This document shows positions 34,716-46,800 of a stretch of 64,000 bases of DNA, in pieces. Below the pieces are notes generated by a model that made no database searches, had not been told where the DNA came from, and saw only the letters and a list, made by a program, of their open reading frames with translations. The stretch lies in contig MARA01000003.1 of assembly GCA_001792895.1 (NCBI GenBank), positions 434,001-498,000 on the forward strand, read 5' to 3'. Numbering within the stretch: the first letter of the stretch is position 1; each line of letters starts with the position of its first letter. A program made the position numbers and the translations under genes. The DNA is from Lentinus brumalis (taxonomy: Eukaryota; Basidiomycota; Agaricomycetes; Polyporales; Polyporaceae).

Positions 34716-37118
34716 ATGGCCTCATCATCATCATCATCTCCAGAACTCTCCGGCGCCGCTCCAGCATCCGCGTATGTCCACTACTCGGACCTCAGTCGAG
34801 ACGAGGTCCTCGAGGATCTGTCCAGGTGTGTCTGTGTGCGTTTTTCTTCCCCGCCGGCGGTACTGACGATCGACAGCCGCTTCATCTTGAACCTCCCGGA
34901 AGAGGAGCTCACATCGGTCGAGCGAGTGTGCTTCCAAGTCGAGCAAGCGTAAGTTACCACCCTCCTCCGTCTTTGATCACTCCCCAACGCCTTCGCCACA
35001 GCCATTGGTACTATGAAGACTTTGTCCGCGAGCAGAGTCCCCACAAGTTCCCATCCTATACGCTGAAAACCTTCTCCGAGGCGCTCTTCCACGCATGTCC
35101 CCTCCTCGCACACTGGGCAAGCGATCATGACAAGGGTTTCGAATCTTTCATGAAGTACAAGACCCGCGTACCAGTGTGCGGCGCGATCATGCTCAACGAC
35201 AAGTGGGATAAGGTTCGTGTGCAGCACAATACCACCGTAATTCTCTCGCTTACGTAAAGGCTATCCACTCTACCGCAGTGCGTGCTCGTCAAGGGTTGGA
35301 GATCCTCAGCGGGGTGGGGGTTCCCAAAGGGCAAGATCAACGAGCAAGAGCCCAAACATCGATGTGCGATCCGTGAGGTGGGTCTTGCAATGAGCATCCA
35401 GTGGCTCTCCGCTCACCGTCGCTCTTAGGTTTACGAGGAGACCGGCTACAATCTAGAGGATCAGCTCGATCCTCAAAATGTCATCTCTGTGACCATCAGG
35501 GAGCAGTCCATCTCACTCTACATAGTACCCGGAGTACCGGAGGACTTCCCATTCGAGACAAGGACACGGAAGGAGATCAGTGTAAGTCAGAGATGTCGAT
35601 GTGGTCAAACTCACTGATCTGATCGTTGGATCAGAAAATCTCCTGGTTCAAATTGTGCGATCTCCCCACTTGGAAGCGCGGCAAAACCGCGCCTGGCAAG
35701 TTCTACCTCATCACGCCCTTCATCAGGTGCGCTACTTTTCGCGTATCCCCTGCGATGACTGACGGTTTCCTCCTCAGTGCCCTCCGGCAATTTATTCATG
35801 ACCGCAAACCCCGTAACATTCCCCGTAAACTTCTCAAGAACCCTGTCCCGGAACCAAAGGTAGACATCCACTCGTCTAGTGAGGAAGACTCGGTCGCCGT
35901 CAACGACCATTCCTCCGTGGGTACCGCGCAGGAACTTAGTTCGCAAGCTTCCTCCGCCGAGCCCCTCACGCCTTCCCCTCAGTACAGCGCAGCGCGTGTT
36001 CATTCGGCGACCTTCGACTCTACGATTGGCTCCGGGACACCGGATCCTGCTCGTGAAGGGGCGAATCTGGACACTGGCGACTCTCACCTGGCCAGCCTCC
36101 TTAGCGGGCTTCAGCGGTCCGCAGCGTCGTTGGCTTTGGATGACACAGAGAAGCCTGGGCTTCACACCGGGCCTACATTACCCTCTGCTTCCCAACGCAA
36201 CGCAGCCGTTGCGCCTCCCACGGAGAGTCCTGACTGGTCAGCCGCCCACGCGCCAGCCAGGCCTGTAGTCAACGTCGATCGGGCCCCTCAAGCAACATCC
36301 TCACCCAGCATGTCTGCGCAATCCGCAGATGAGACCGTGTCGGCTGCAGCCTCGTCGTCTTTATCTTCCTGCGCCTCCTCTCCTACTCTGGTCGCACAGA
36401 GTAGTCCAGGTCACACTCGCCGCGGTTCCGCGGCAACTGCGGACATCTCCCCCTACCTTTCGCACACGCAGAGCATCACCAAGACCATGCGATATCACTC
36501 CATGTTGGAGAGCGTGGCCCAGGAGTCTGATCGAGCGACTTCGCGTATGTCGCTGCGTCCTCCCGTAGCAGGGTCACATGTGCCGCACCCGCCCCTCCCT
36601 GCTTCCTCCGTCCCTCCTCCTCATGTTCCCATGTTGGATCAGTCAGTGATCTACTCGTCGTCTCCTGCTCTCCAACCCGCGATGCCACGAGCACCTGTAC
36701 GCCCCATGTATCAGCCTCAGGATCAGGATCCCTTCATGGTTCGTCCGCGCACGAGCCACACCCACCATCTCCCGCCGTTCGCACCTGCATCCGTCCCTCG
36801 TCAGAGCATGAACGAGCACCAGTTGCGCGCCTTGCTCCCTCTGAATGGCCCATACTCTGGACCTCCCCGTACTGCGTTCCTCCCTTCCTACGGTCCGGTA
36901 CCTACTAGTCCTCTTCGTGGCGTCCCCCCTCAGTTCCCACCCACCCATCTCGGTAAGATTCCCGGCTTGTGACGATCCGCTCATACATGCTGATCTTTCG
37001 TTCAGCTCACAATAATGCCATGCGGGCAACGAACAACGCCCAACTACTATCTATTCTTAACACCCCGAACCCGCATCCCGGGCGTGAACTAGTCATAACA
37101 GTACCCTGCCCTAGATAA
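34716..37118 (+). CDS. DCP2: mRNA-decapping enzyme subunit 2
   Basis: This is the Nudix hydrolase that removes the m7G cap in 5'-3' mRNA decay, working in P-bodies with Dcp1 and Edc activators. The N-terminal regulatory domain shows SRFILNLPEEELTSVERVCF, then HWYYEDFVREQSPHKFPSY. The Nudix motif is GWGFPKGKINEQEPKHRCAI followed by REVYEETGY, with all catalytic Glu residues present, then Box B (KISWFKLCDLPTW, FYLITPFI, LRQFIHDRK). The long C-terminal half is Pro/Ser-rich and disordered. The gene appears to end IPGL at 36972, but a good intron (gtaaga...ttcag) leads to a last exon encoding NNAQLLSILNTPNP, a leucine-rich (HLM-like) motif of the kind that binds Edc3/Scd6, ending at 37118. About seven introns. 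Confidence 0.95.
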
Positions 37119-37801
37119 TGTCGATGGTATATGAGCAGTGCGCTCTCATTTCGTGTATTGATATGGTTAGTCATAGTATTGGTTTTGTCTTGTCCATCAT
37201 AGCGCAATCGCATACATATCCATCCACTCCCCCTCCTCCACCCATCAATCGCTTCATTCTTGTATGTGCTTATTACTGGACAGTGCATTTCTTGGCAACC
37301 CCCTCCCTCTCCCAAAGTCCTTCGCGATCTGTCTCGCACACCTTTTCCCCTCCTTACTTCCTTCCGTTCGCCCGTTTTGCTGCTCCGCATCGGCCAGCGA
37401 TGGTCCCGCGCCCTCTCCCTCTCCTTCTGATCTCTGCCCTCATGTCGGTCTCTATACCGCTATCCTCTACTCCCATCTCATACGCTCATTTCGACGTTAT
37501 CGCTACACGATAGCCTCAGACTACTCGGCTTTCGTGCGTCTCCCTTGATCCCCTTCACGTCGTTGTCCTTTCGTTGTCGCAGTTCCCGTCACATCGCGTC
37601 AGTCATCTGTAGTTTTGTAGCGTAGTGCTCAAATGTCTGCTTATGTTCCGTCGACCGTCGCAATTCAACCTGTTGTGTTCACCGTACGGTCCTGTGTGCC
37701 TCGGCTCATAATCAATTGCGGGTGTGTACTTGACATGCATGGGGTTCTGTGTTCCAATGATAAGACGAACGACCAATAAGGTACTGTATGGACCCTCGGT
37801 G
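37119..37801. other. Convergent intergenic region
   Basis: About 680 bp between the DCP2 and FAD-oxidase stops. It is strongly C/T-rich on the plus strand from 37215 to 37570, and no coding frame is supported. It is probably 3' UTR sequence of both genes. Confidence 0.45.
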
Positions 37802-39867
37802 TCATAGCTTGCAGACAAGTGCGTCATCGAAATCATCCGATCCTATCCCCTCCGGGACGACGAACATGTCGATGGGGTCGTAGATGCGCTTGATGGCCTT
37901 CAACATGGCGCGGTGGTCTCCAAAGAAGGCCCTCAATGGATCGGGCTCAACCAAAGAAGCCTGCAGGAAGAGCAGGAATATATGTCAGATGTCAGGTAGG
38001 GCACAAGCTGCGCCACCCACTTACTTCATTGAAGTACGCTCCGGAGGCCGGCGCAAGCGAGCGGAGAGTGGTCATGTTCTCCCTCACCTGGTCAATGAGA
38101 CCGTCGATGACATTTACGGGGGTCCCTTCTACCCATCCTGTGGCGAAGATGGTATGCAGGAGGGCGGTCCGCCACGCTGGGTTTAGTCCCATGGTGTCTG
38201 GATCCACTTGGGAGACCGCGCCGCCGGCATATAGCCTGCAAGAATCGTTATCAGCGAGTGATCGGCGTTGCGGTTGGAGAACCATAGAGGTTACCCCATT
38301 ACGAGGCCTGTCAAGGGGAGCAAAGTCTCGGCGACGTGTTCTGGTTGGTTCTCAATGACGTCTCGAGGTAGGAGCCACGATCCGAGGGCACCGTTGGTCC
38401 CGGCAACGCTGGGCTCTTGTGCGGACATGGCGGTATACCATGCATGAAAAGAGTCGAAAGGAACGAGTGATGTCGTGAACGTGACTTCTGGCGCCAGGCT
38501 AGTGACGGTAGAGAAAAAGGGCGAGGTGCTCTCATTAGCTCGCGCCATCGTGCCATTGAAGAGGACGAAAGACCCTGAGAGCCCTACGTTTCCTGAAGCG
38601 TCCGGTGCAACGAAAGCAGTGCCACCCCAGCCTGCATCGGACAGGCCAGGCATGGCCTTCATGAGATCGGTCAACAGAGTCTGAAGGACCCCAGACGTCT
38701 GAGAGCCACTTGGTGTTGCGGAGAATACTGCGGAAATGAGAGGCAGGTTCGGGTGCGTCTTGTATGTGACCGAGGTGACGACGCCGTACGTGCCGCCTCC
38801 GCCACCGCGGAGAGCAAAGAAGAGATCCGGGTTGCAGTGCGTATTAGCGGTAAGCCTCGTCCCGTTAGAAGTAATCACCGTAAACTGCAAGACGTTGTCA
38901 ACACCTTGTCGTCGGCGAAAGGTTAGTTAACCTGTCGGCTGTGAGAATGGAACATCTCACCTAGCCCGAATGTCGGAGACAGGACGCTGTGCCCACCTCC
39001 GAGAACCCACCCTCCCGCAGCGCCGACGGTTCCTCCGGGGGATATACCGCCGACCAAGACCCGACTTCTGGCGTTGACGGCATCGTATGCTTCCTGCCAC
39101 TGAACGCCGGCGCCGAGCGTAATCGCTGTGCAAATATCAGGAAATCTGGACTCCAAAGGACGAGCAGGGTCGCTTACCTTGTGCAACCGCCTCAGACCTG
39201 GGTGCGCCTGTGGGCGTGAATTGGGCGTCGAAGGTGATATTCTTCATGTGATGCGTCCATATGACGAAAGAACCACGCGCAGTACTTCGCCCAGAGAGAT
39301 CATGCCTGGGCGCATCAAGCAGTCAAGAACTGTGGACGGATTCTGGATGGAAGAAAGGGCCGCTTACCCATTACCCTTGACGACAACGCGTAGGTTGTGC
39401 GCCGCAGCGAACTTGACCGCCGCCTGGACGTCCGCATCGTTACGGGCATCAACCCCAACGACAGGTACGCTACCCTGGCCGCAGGGTATTGCGAGCGTTG
39501 TGTTAATAAAGCACGCGCTTGTGGTGTCGTTTCTGAACACGAAGGTCTCAAAGTTTGCAGAATGCATGGCACCGGACTGATTTGCTCTCCATGAGGGGTC
39601 CGTCCACAGACGCTTTGTCGCCTCGCAGTCGCCAGAGGGTCTTGAGAGCGGGTAACATGGAGAGGCGGGGGGTAAGGGCTTCAAGAGAGGCTGCGACACC
39701 TGCTTTGCGAGTTTGAAAAAATCACCGGCACTAGGCCAGCAAGAATCGTCAAAGATACAGCGGCAGTTAGAACCAGAACCCGCAATGGCGACCACAGAAA
39801 AGTAGGGAAGCGCTAGAAGGCCAAAGAACCCAAGCAAGAGAAAACGACCGGCTGGCGTTGGAGGCAT
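37802..39867 (-). CDS. Secreted FAD-linked oxidoreductase (BBE-like, PCMH domain)
   Basis: The N-terminus carries a signal peptide (hydrophobic LLLGFFGLLALPYFSVVAIA), then CRCIFDDSCWPSAGDFFKLA as seen in secreted fungal BBE-type oxidases. The PCMH FAD-binding domain shows VVVKGNGHDLSGRST with the His used for 8-alpha-histidyl-FAD, and GGISPGGTVGAAGGWVLGGG. The substrate domain contains FALRGGGGGTYGVVTSVTYK. The BBE C-terminus reads KRIYDPIDMFVVPEGIGSDD. N-glycosylation-type sites (RNDTTS, FINTT) fit secretion. The second covalent Cys of bicovalent oxidases is not seen at the expected GxC position. Substrates of this family are sugars, alkaloids or secondary metabolites; none can be inferred here. 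About seven introns. Gene neighbours are unrelated. Confidence 0.9.
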
Positions 39868-40808
39868 AGAGACAGTGCGGTTTCGGGACGGCCGAAAGGT
39901 TGAACGCTGCGAGTACCATGGCGTAATATATGAGCATCTACCAGCGCATTGGGGGCACTAGCGTTTGCTTCTCACCACATGCTGTAGTGCAAGGTTCACG
40001 GGGGCGCTCCGATTCGCTGGAGAGTACACAGAAGGCTTCCGCATTAACAACGGAACGCGTGAAGGAAGTCCGCCCCGCATGCTGGTCGGTTGCTATATCC
40101 GCGAGTGAACATGGAGGGAGCCTTCCTAGAGTGGCCATCGATAGGAATGACCACCATATACTGCGCTTTCTTGGCGAATAAGTAAACCTGCCTGGGAGGG
40201 ATGTTACATAGGAAGTCAGCGAAGGCTCATTGTGCATGTCAGAATGGTTTTACATTCTGGCGCGACCACCTGTCCAACGGAAAGTGGTGAGCACGACCGG
40301 GTCTATTGAGGCAGTGTGGGACGTTCACATCGAATCAGCAGGGGCTCCCAGCTGGGCGCCGCGATGGCGGGGGAAGCAGCATGACCTTCGCGAAAACTGG
40401 AGAACACTGGCCTGAAATACTCCGAGAACCCATGCGTCCCTCCCACGGCATACAAAATACATTTGCGCAGAGGTGTCAGAGGCGTAGCGGACTGCGTAGC
40501 CTAGAAGGTCCGACTGGTCTTGTACTGTCCGTCGCGTCCGACCGTTTCTGCAAGGCGTTGTGGGTCTGGAAAGCCAGAGTGACAGGAGGACCGCATTGAG
40601 CACATTCACGTGACAGCAAGACATTACATAAGCAGCACAGCACGAAGAAAATCGCCTAAGACGGCAATCCGGAACCCAATGAAATCACCGGCTTTTACAG
40701 AGACTCACCTCCCTTCCACACTGCTCCCCACCTTGTACACTCCTCGCCACCATCTTGCGCTTGTATCTTTATTTGTTTCATGGACTTTTGCTAAACGACT
40801 CGTCTACG
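39868..40808. promoter_or_regulatory. Divergent intergenic region, FAD oxidase / PRPP synthetase
   Basis: About 940 bp between divergent starts with no credible coding exon. It should contain both promoters. No clear TATA box or factor site was recognised. Confidence 0.4.
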
Positions 40809-42126
40809 ATGTTCACTGGGAATGGTATCAAAATCTTCACTGGTGCGTCCTTGCCCAGACATCGATTATCCCGAGGCTTCAACATTCCTCGCCGCAGGCA
40901 CCAGCCATCCGGAGCTGGCTGAAATCATCACTAGGAGGTCCGTACTCGTTCTTTCTCTAGTCTCAAGACCCCCATGTTGATGCTGGTGCTCGTCAGGCTC
41001 GGTGTCTCTTTGGCGAGGGCCGAGGTGACCAAGAGCGGCGTTGGGGAGACCCATGTGCGCATCACAGAGTCTGTTCGCGAGGATGACGTCTACATCATCA
41101 ACACTGGCTGTGGCGAGGTCAACACGGCCCTCATGGAAGTCTGCATCATGATCCACGCATGCAAGATTGCCAGCGCGAAACGCATCACGGCCATCCTACC
41201 CCTCTATCCATATGCCCGTCAAGACAAGAAGGACAAAAGCCGCGCACCCATCACGGCCAAGCTCGTGGCCAACATGCTCCAAAAGTCAGGCTGTGACCAT
41301 GTCATCGTGAGTGGCCGGTTCCTCACCCGTCTCGCCTCCGGTCTCACGAACGTGCTGTGGCTTGGACGTCATTCAGACCATGGACCTGCACGCCTCGCAG
41401 ATACAGGGCTTCTTTGACGTACCTGTGGACAAGTGGGTGTTCTGCCACTCATGCGCTGCATGTTGATGCTCACATCTCTTGTATCATGCAGCGTAAGTGA
41501 CGTCATCTAGGGGTCTCGTTCTGTTGAAGTTTAGGTTTTCCCTTCTGTTAGCTGTACGCGGAACCATCTGCCATCCAGTACATTCGCACAAACTTCAATC
41601 TTGCCGACATCTCGATCGTGTCACCGGATGCGGGCGGTGCGAAGAGGTTCGGGACCTCAGTTGCTGCACTTTTGTCTGGCGCTCTAACGCTATTCGCAGA
41701 GCTACGTCCATAGCGGACCGTTTGGGCGTCGATTTCGCGCTGTTCCACAAAGAAAGGAAGAAGGCGAACGAGGTGTCGCGCATGGTTCTCGTCGGTCGGG
41801 TCAAAGACAAGATCGCCATCCTGGTGGATGACATGGCGGACACCTGCGGCACGCTGTGTCTTGCAGCGCAACATCTGTCCGAGGCTGGCGCGAGCAAGGT
41901 GTACGCGTTGGTCACGCACGGCATTCTCAGCGGCAACGCGCTCAAGAACGTGGAGGAGTCGGTGTTGGAGAAGCTCATCGTGACCAACACGTTGCCGCAA
42001 GCAGAGAACGTCGCCAAGTGCTCGAAGATCGAGGTGATCGACATCGGCAACGTGCTTGCGGAGGTGATTCGACGCAGTCATTACGGAGAGAGCGTCTCGA
42101 AGCTGTTCGACGAGGTGCCGTATTAG
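40809..42126 (+). CDS. PRS: Ribose-phosphate pyrophosphokinase (PRPP synthetase)
   Basis: The enzyme makes PRPP from ribose-5-phosphate and ATP for nucleotide, His, Trp and NAD synthesis. A 34-nt first exon ([12 protein letters not shown]) joins [13 protein letters not shown], then [13 protein letters not shown]. Family motifs are [32 protein letters not shown] (ATP site), [19 protein letters not shown] (metal site), [19 protein letters not shown], and the PRPP loop [17 protein letters not shown]. The protein ends KLFDEVPY. Between VD and LYAEPS the coding sequence closes only if a single C (41492), flanked by a perfect acceptor and donor, is used as a one-nucleotide exon completing the Asn codon. 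The other junctions are conventional. Which Prs paralogue this represents is not determined. Confidence 0.93.
41492..41492 (+). other. Putative one-nucleotide micro-exon in PRS
   Basis: The upstream exon ends with two bases (AA) before a gtgggt donor at 41433. A catgcag acceptor ends at 41491, a single C follows, then a consensus gtaagt donor at 41493, and the next exon starts CTGTAC at 41552. Both flanking introns are 59 nt, a normal size here. AA+C gives Asn and restores VDNLYAEP. Confidence 0.65.
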
Positions 42127-43876
42127 AGACCCTCTGATCTCGTAGCGGCCGTCGTTTGGGGACTTTTGACTTACTAGGGGGTCGGTTGGATCTAGATGTG
42201 CATCCTTGTACAATGTACGCAAATGTATAATGTCGCCTCTAGTAAATTGAACATGGATGGTCATTTCATATCGGCAGTGGGACTTGACGCTTGACTCTCC
42301 TGTTCGTAGTAAGTTACTAAGTAGTCTGGTTTGGTAGGGACCCAATTACATCTAAATCGGGCAACCTAGACGCCCGAAAATGCAAGATCGTGACGGAGAG
42401 TGACAAGGTTTCTCCGGCATATCTGTAGTTTGTCGGCGCTCTCTCACGACGGCTATGGGAACCATGCAGGTAGCGGCGTCACTATATAGTGTGGCAACAG
42501 GAAGCCGGAAGGGAGCCGATTTCGCAGCAAGAACATTCACCGGCCGATAGAGAAACCCCGCTTCTGGCGCAGCGTTTGCTCCACAAGAATGAGACGAAGG
42601 ATGCGGCACGGAAAAAGCAGCGAGCGTGCTATGTACTCGCGAGCGGTGCAAATCGTGGCAGGCCTCGTGGACAAACCCCGGTGGAGGGTGAGGGATGTGT
42701 TATGCTCGAAGGAGACTAGTGAAGGGGATCGCGATCAAAGTGAGTCGTCTCCGGCGTGGGGATGGGAGATGGGAAGAGCTGCGAAGCGGGCGTACGGCGC
42801 TGCGGGTCATCATCCGCTGATCGCGGCGAAGCGCGTTGACAGCTGGAACAGAGTGGGCGGCGAGGCTGCGGACGACGACAACGCGGGTCGGCCGAGGCGG
42901 TGTGTCGGGACCCGGGGTCGCCAGGTGGCTGTCGTGGAGGGCGGGTGGAGGTGGCGACGGGAAAATGCACGGGTGACCGGGTGACGACGCGGCTGAGGCG
43001 AAGTGTGTTACATCTGGAGCACACGTCAAGAAGAAGGACGGCTAAAAAAGAAAGGTTCGATGAAGTGGGAGGCGTCCCAGTCCACGCGCACCCCAGCTTC
43101 TCGTCCCATCAACCACCTACCCAATCAGCCCATCAGACCCACAAGTCAATGGACACTGTGGCGTTAGCGGGGAGGGCGCCGCATCCAATACTTGCTGCCG
43201 TGGCATCCCGAGGGATTACCTCGGCTTGCAGCACCTTGCAGCCCTACATATGCATCAAACCAGACGAGGCCTGTCGAGAGGGCGCGATCGATATCATAAT
43301 CAAGAGTTTTGACGGCGGCATGGAAGATGGCGGATGCATGCACTGCTGGGGCCGATGGGCAAGAGCGATGATTACCGAGCAAACGGTATATACTTACTCG
43401 ATCGTGGTGACCGGAGGCGAGTCTCGGGCAGAGTGCACCGCCTGCGCCTGCGTGGCGGGGCGGCGGGCAGTCGCAGCAGGGAGCGTCGAGGGCGGGAGAG
43501 AGAGAGCTGTAGAGGCAGGCAGGGACTCTGCGGCGGGCGCGGCGTCGGTGGGATAATCCCCAAAAGGAAAGGCGGGCGGGGCTCGGGGCCGGGCGGGGAT
43601 AGGGGAAAATAAATGGAAAATAAAGGGTTGTGATCGGCTGGTGGATTCTGTTTCTCGTCTTCCGCGCGAGAGAGGGTGCGGGCGCTCGGTGCTCGCTCTC
43701 TCCCTGCCATCGCCTTCCCTCCTCCGCCCTCTCTTCCGTTTCCCTCTCCCTCCCGCCCCGCCGTCGTCTCGCCCCGCCTCTTCCGCCCTATCTTTATTGC
43801 CTCCTTCATGCGCCCAGCTCACTCTCTGCGCCTCTAATCCCTTCCATCCGTGGGCGATGCAAGCTACAGTCATATC
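42127..43876. promoter_or_regulatory. Long upstream region of the Ime2/MAK-like kinase
   Basis: This 1.75 kb, the longest clean gap upstream of a gene here, has no supported exon. The last ~180 bp (about 43690-43860) are almost pure pyrimidine on the plus strand, consistent with a transcription-start/leader region. The length suggests complex regulation, as for Ime2-type meiotic kinases, but this is inference. Confidence 0.45.
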
Positions 43877-46800
43877 ATGTACACAAACCATGTCCACCAA
43901 GGCCATAATCCACCAGTCCACCTCCTCAACCCCTACCCGACGCAGATGCCAAACGGCCACCCCCACCCCACACACCACAATCCCCCGCCTCCCCAGCAAC
44001 CCCATCCTCCTCCGCCAATCCGCGCACCCAAGCGCCGACCGCGAAGGAACGCATCACGGTTCAAGCCGTCCCCTCGGTCTCCGTGCAGAATGGGGAACTC
44101 GTCGTTGGTGACGCCAGAAGCAGTGAGTATCACCTCTGCACTCGTCTCTTCCCCTCTCACGATCTGGGGTGTGTATTTGGCTCGTGGCTCAATGTCCCCT
44201 CTTTCCCCAGGCTCCACGCGATCTTATACACCGCTCAAGTTGGTTGGAGACGGATCCTTTGGAACGGTCTGGCTCTGCGATTGGCATGGGACGCTACCGC
44301 CCAATACGCCCTTGTCGGCCATGCAGTGCGGTCCTGGGGCGAGGCCGGAATATGCGAGCAAGAGACTGGTGGCCGTTAAGAGGATGAAGAAACAGTGGGA
44401 AGGCGGTTGGGACGAGTGCAAGAAGCTCAAGGAGCTCGAGGTGCGTGGCTCGTGCTTCTTGTTCGGCGCAGTCGTTAAGACGTCAGTCTATGACAGTCGC
44501 TGCGCGCGATACCGTACCACCCCAACATCATACCGCTCTACGACTTCTTTCTCCTGCCCGACACGAAGGAGCTTTACTTCGTTTTCGAGTCCATGGAGGG
44601 CAACCTGTACCAACTCATCAAGACTCGCAAGGGTAAGCCGCTGGCGGGCGGCCTAGTATCCTCCATCTTCAGGCAGGTCGTGTCGGGCCTCCATCATATT
44701 CACGAGTCCGGCTACTTCCACCGCGACATGAAGCCGGAGAACCTTTTGGTAACAACCACGGGGTTGTATGACTACCGCCCCGTCTCCCCGTACGCGACTG
44801 CCGAGTCTCCCCCCGAGAGTGACGTCGTCGTCATTGTCAAACTCGCAGACTTCGGGTTGGCTAGGGAGACCAAGAGCAAACCTCCGTACACCGAGTATGT
44901 ATCTACCCGATGGTATCGCGCTCCGGAGGTACTTCTGAAAAGTCGTGACTACTCAAATCCTGTCGACATGTGGGCGCTCGGGACCATCGTGGCGGAGTTG
45001 GTGAACCTTCGGCCTCTGTTCCCAGGCCAAGGAGAGGTCGACCAAGTGGCGAGGATATGTGAACTACTTGGAGATCCTTGCAGGGACTACGGCTTGGACG
45101 CACGGGGCAGGCCCGTGGGTGGAGGTAAGTGGCCCCGTGGCGTCAAGATGGCAAGGGCAGTAGGGTTCTCGTTTCCAGAGGTACGCATATAGCCAGCCTG
45201 AAGTCACTCTTCTAACTTGATTCATGATGTAGATCCCACCCAGAGATATCTACTCTCTGTTCGATCGCTCAGTGCCCATCAAGCTGGTCGAGTGCATCGC
45301 TGATCTGTTGAAGTACGACCCGGAAGCCCGCCTGACGAGTAAAGAGTGTCTTGAGCACCCGTACCTACTGGAGACGACACCGCTGAATAACCCACCTGGA
45401 TTCCCCGGGTTTCTTTCGACGGCGGCTTCGAACGGACACGCACTACATGCACGCGCTCCACAACGGAACGGGACCAATGGGGCGTCCTCTGCTCGCTCAT
45501 TGCCCTCAGTCACCCCTCGGAGCATCCCCCGTCTCACTCCCATCACTCCGTTCCTGGGAGGCCCGAGTTCGAAGCACAACCTCAAGCTGCCACCGTCCAG
45601 ATTCCAGATGCGTCCTCATCCCACCGATCCTCATTCTATGACTCGCCTTCATCACGGATATATCCTCAAGACCCTGTTCATGTCCGCCTTTCCAATGGGG
45701 CATCGCGGTCCCGGACTCCTTCGGAACAATCTCATGGGTGGACATCACAGGCGTCCGACTCGTTGGGACATTGGGATCCCATGGATGTCTCTCCGCATGT
45801 CGAGATACCGCCAGACGGCTTCCCGCAGTCTATGGACGTCCAGACCTCGCCCATGCTCCGGGAATACCCTGCGAGGCCACACATCGAGGACTCCATCCAG
45901 GAACTTGCAAATGGGAACATACAAGAGGTTACGCAACAGCAGACGCACGGCAAATTGGGCAAGTTCAGCTTCGGGAAAAAGACGAGCAAATGGGGCCTTG
46001 CGACTATGTTCGGACACTCAGACAAGGCCTCTTCGCAGGCCCTGCCTCCCGTGCAAGAGAATCCCGTCAGCTCCGCTGGATCGACCCCCTCCCTCAAGCG
46101 AACGCAGTCCTCGAGTACCGACAGCCGCTCATTGTCCGAACTCTCTCCTATGCAGGAGGCTGCTCCCCGCGTTATCATAGATCCCAAGCAACGGAAGAAG
46201 GAGGCGGCGCGCATCCAACGGGATGCGGAGAAGCAGCGTCGGTTGCTCGCCGAGAAGATGCAAAGGGAACAGGCCCGCGCAGTATTGGAGAAGAGCAAGC
46301 GTTTCCGGGACCCCTCGTCGTCGTCGGAGTTCGAGTGGCGGAGCAGTTTCGCTCTGATGGCTCCTCGCGCACCGAAGCAACCTGCAGCCACAGGTCCCAT
46401 CCGTCAGACTCAAAGCCACGGGGTATCCTCCGTCGACGCTGCAGGAGGAAGCTTTGGCGGTCCTGGCGAGTCTCATCCTCGAGGAGATTGGCGACGCGAT
46501 GAACGGCTACCAAAGGCGCGTCGCAGAGACTTCGACGATGATCATTCCATGTCGTCGACAGACATGCCAAGCGGCGTCTCCGTGATTTCGTTCGCAACAG
46601 TTGACAGCGATCCTGGACCGACGCGATTACGACATCGACCGTCCGCACTAGGGATCAGCCGGATGACATCCATGTCTTCCCTCGGGACGGCCTTGTCGGA
46701 CGACTTCTCGCCTCGCTTGCGCTCGTCGACGTCGTCGGCGATGGAACAGCAGTTTGCGAACGACTTCCGCTTGCGCGCTTCAGTAGACTCCTCGTCTATA

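Noticed and set aside
41548..42345. 265-codon minus-strand frame
   Set aside because: Antisense shadow of the PRPP synthetase coding exon.
43394..44005. 203-codon minus-strand frame over the kinase leader
   Set aside because: It is the complement of a pyrimidine-rich leader, giving low-complexity Arg/Gly/Glu residues without motifs.
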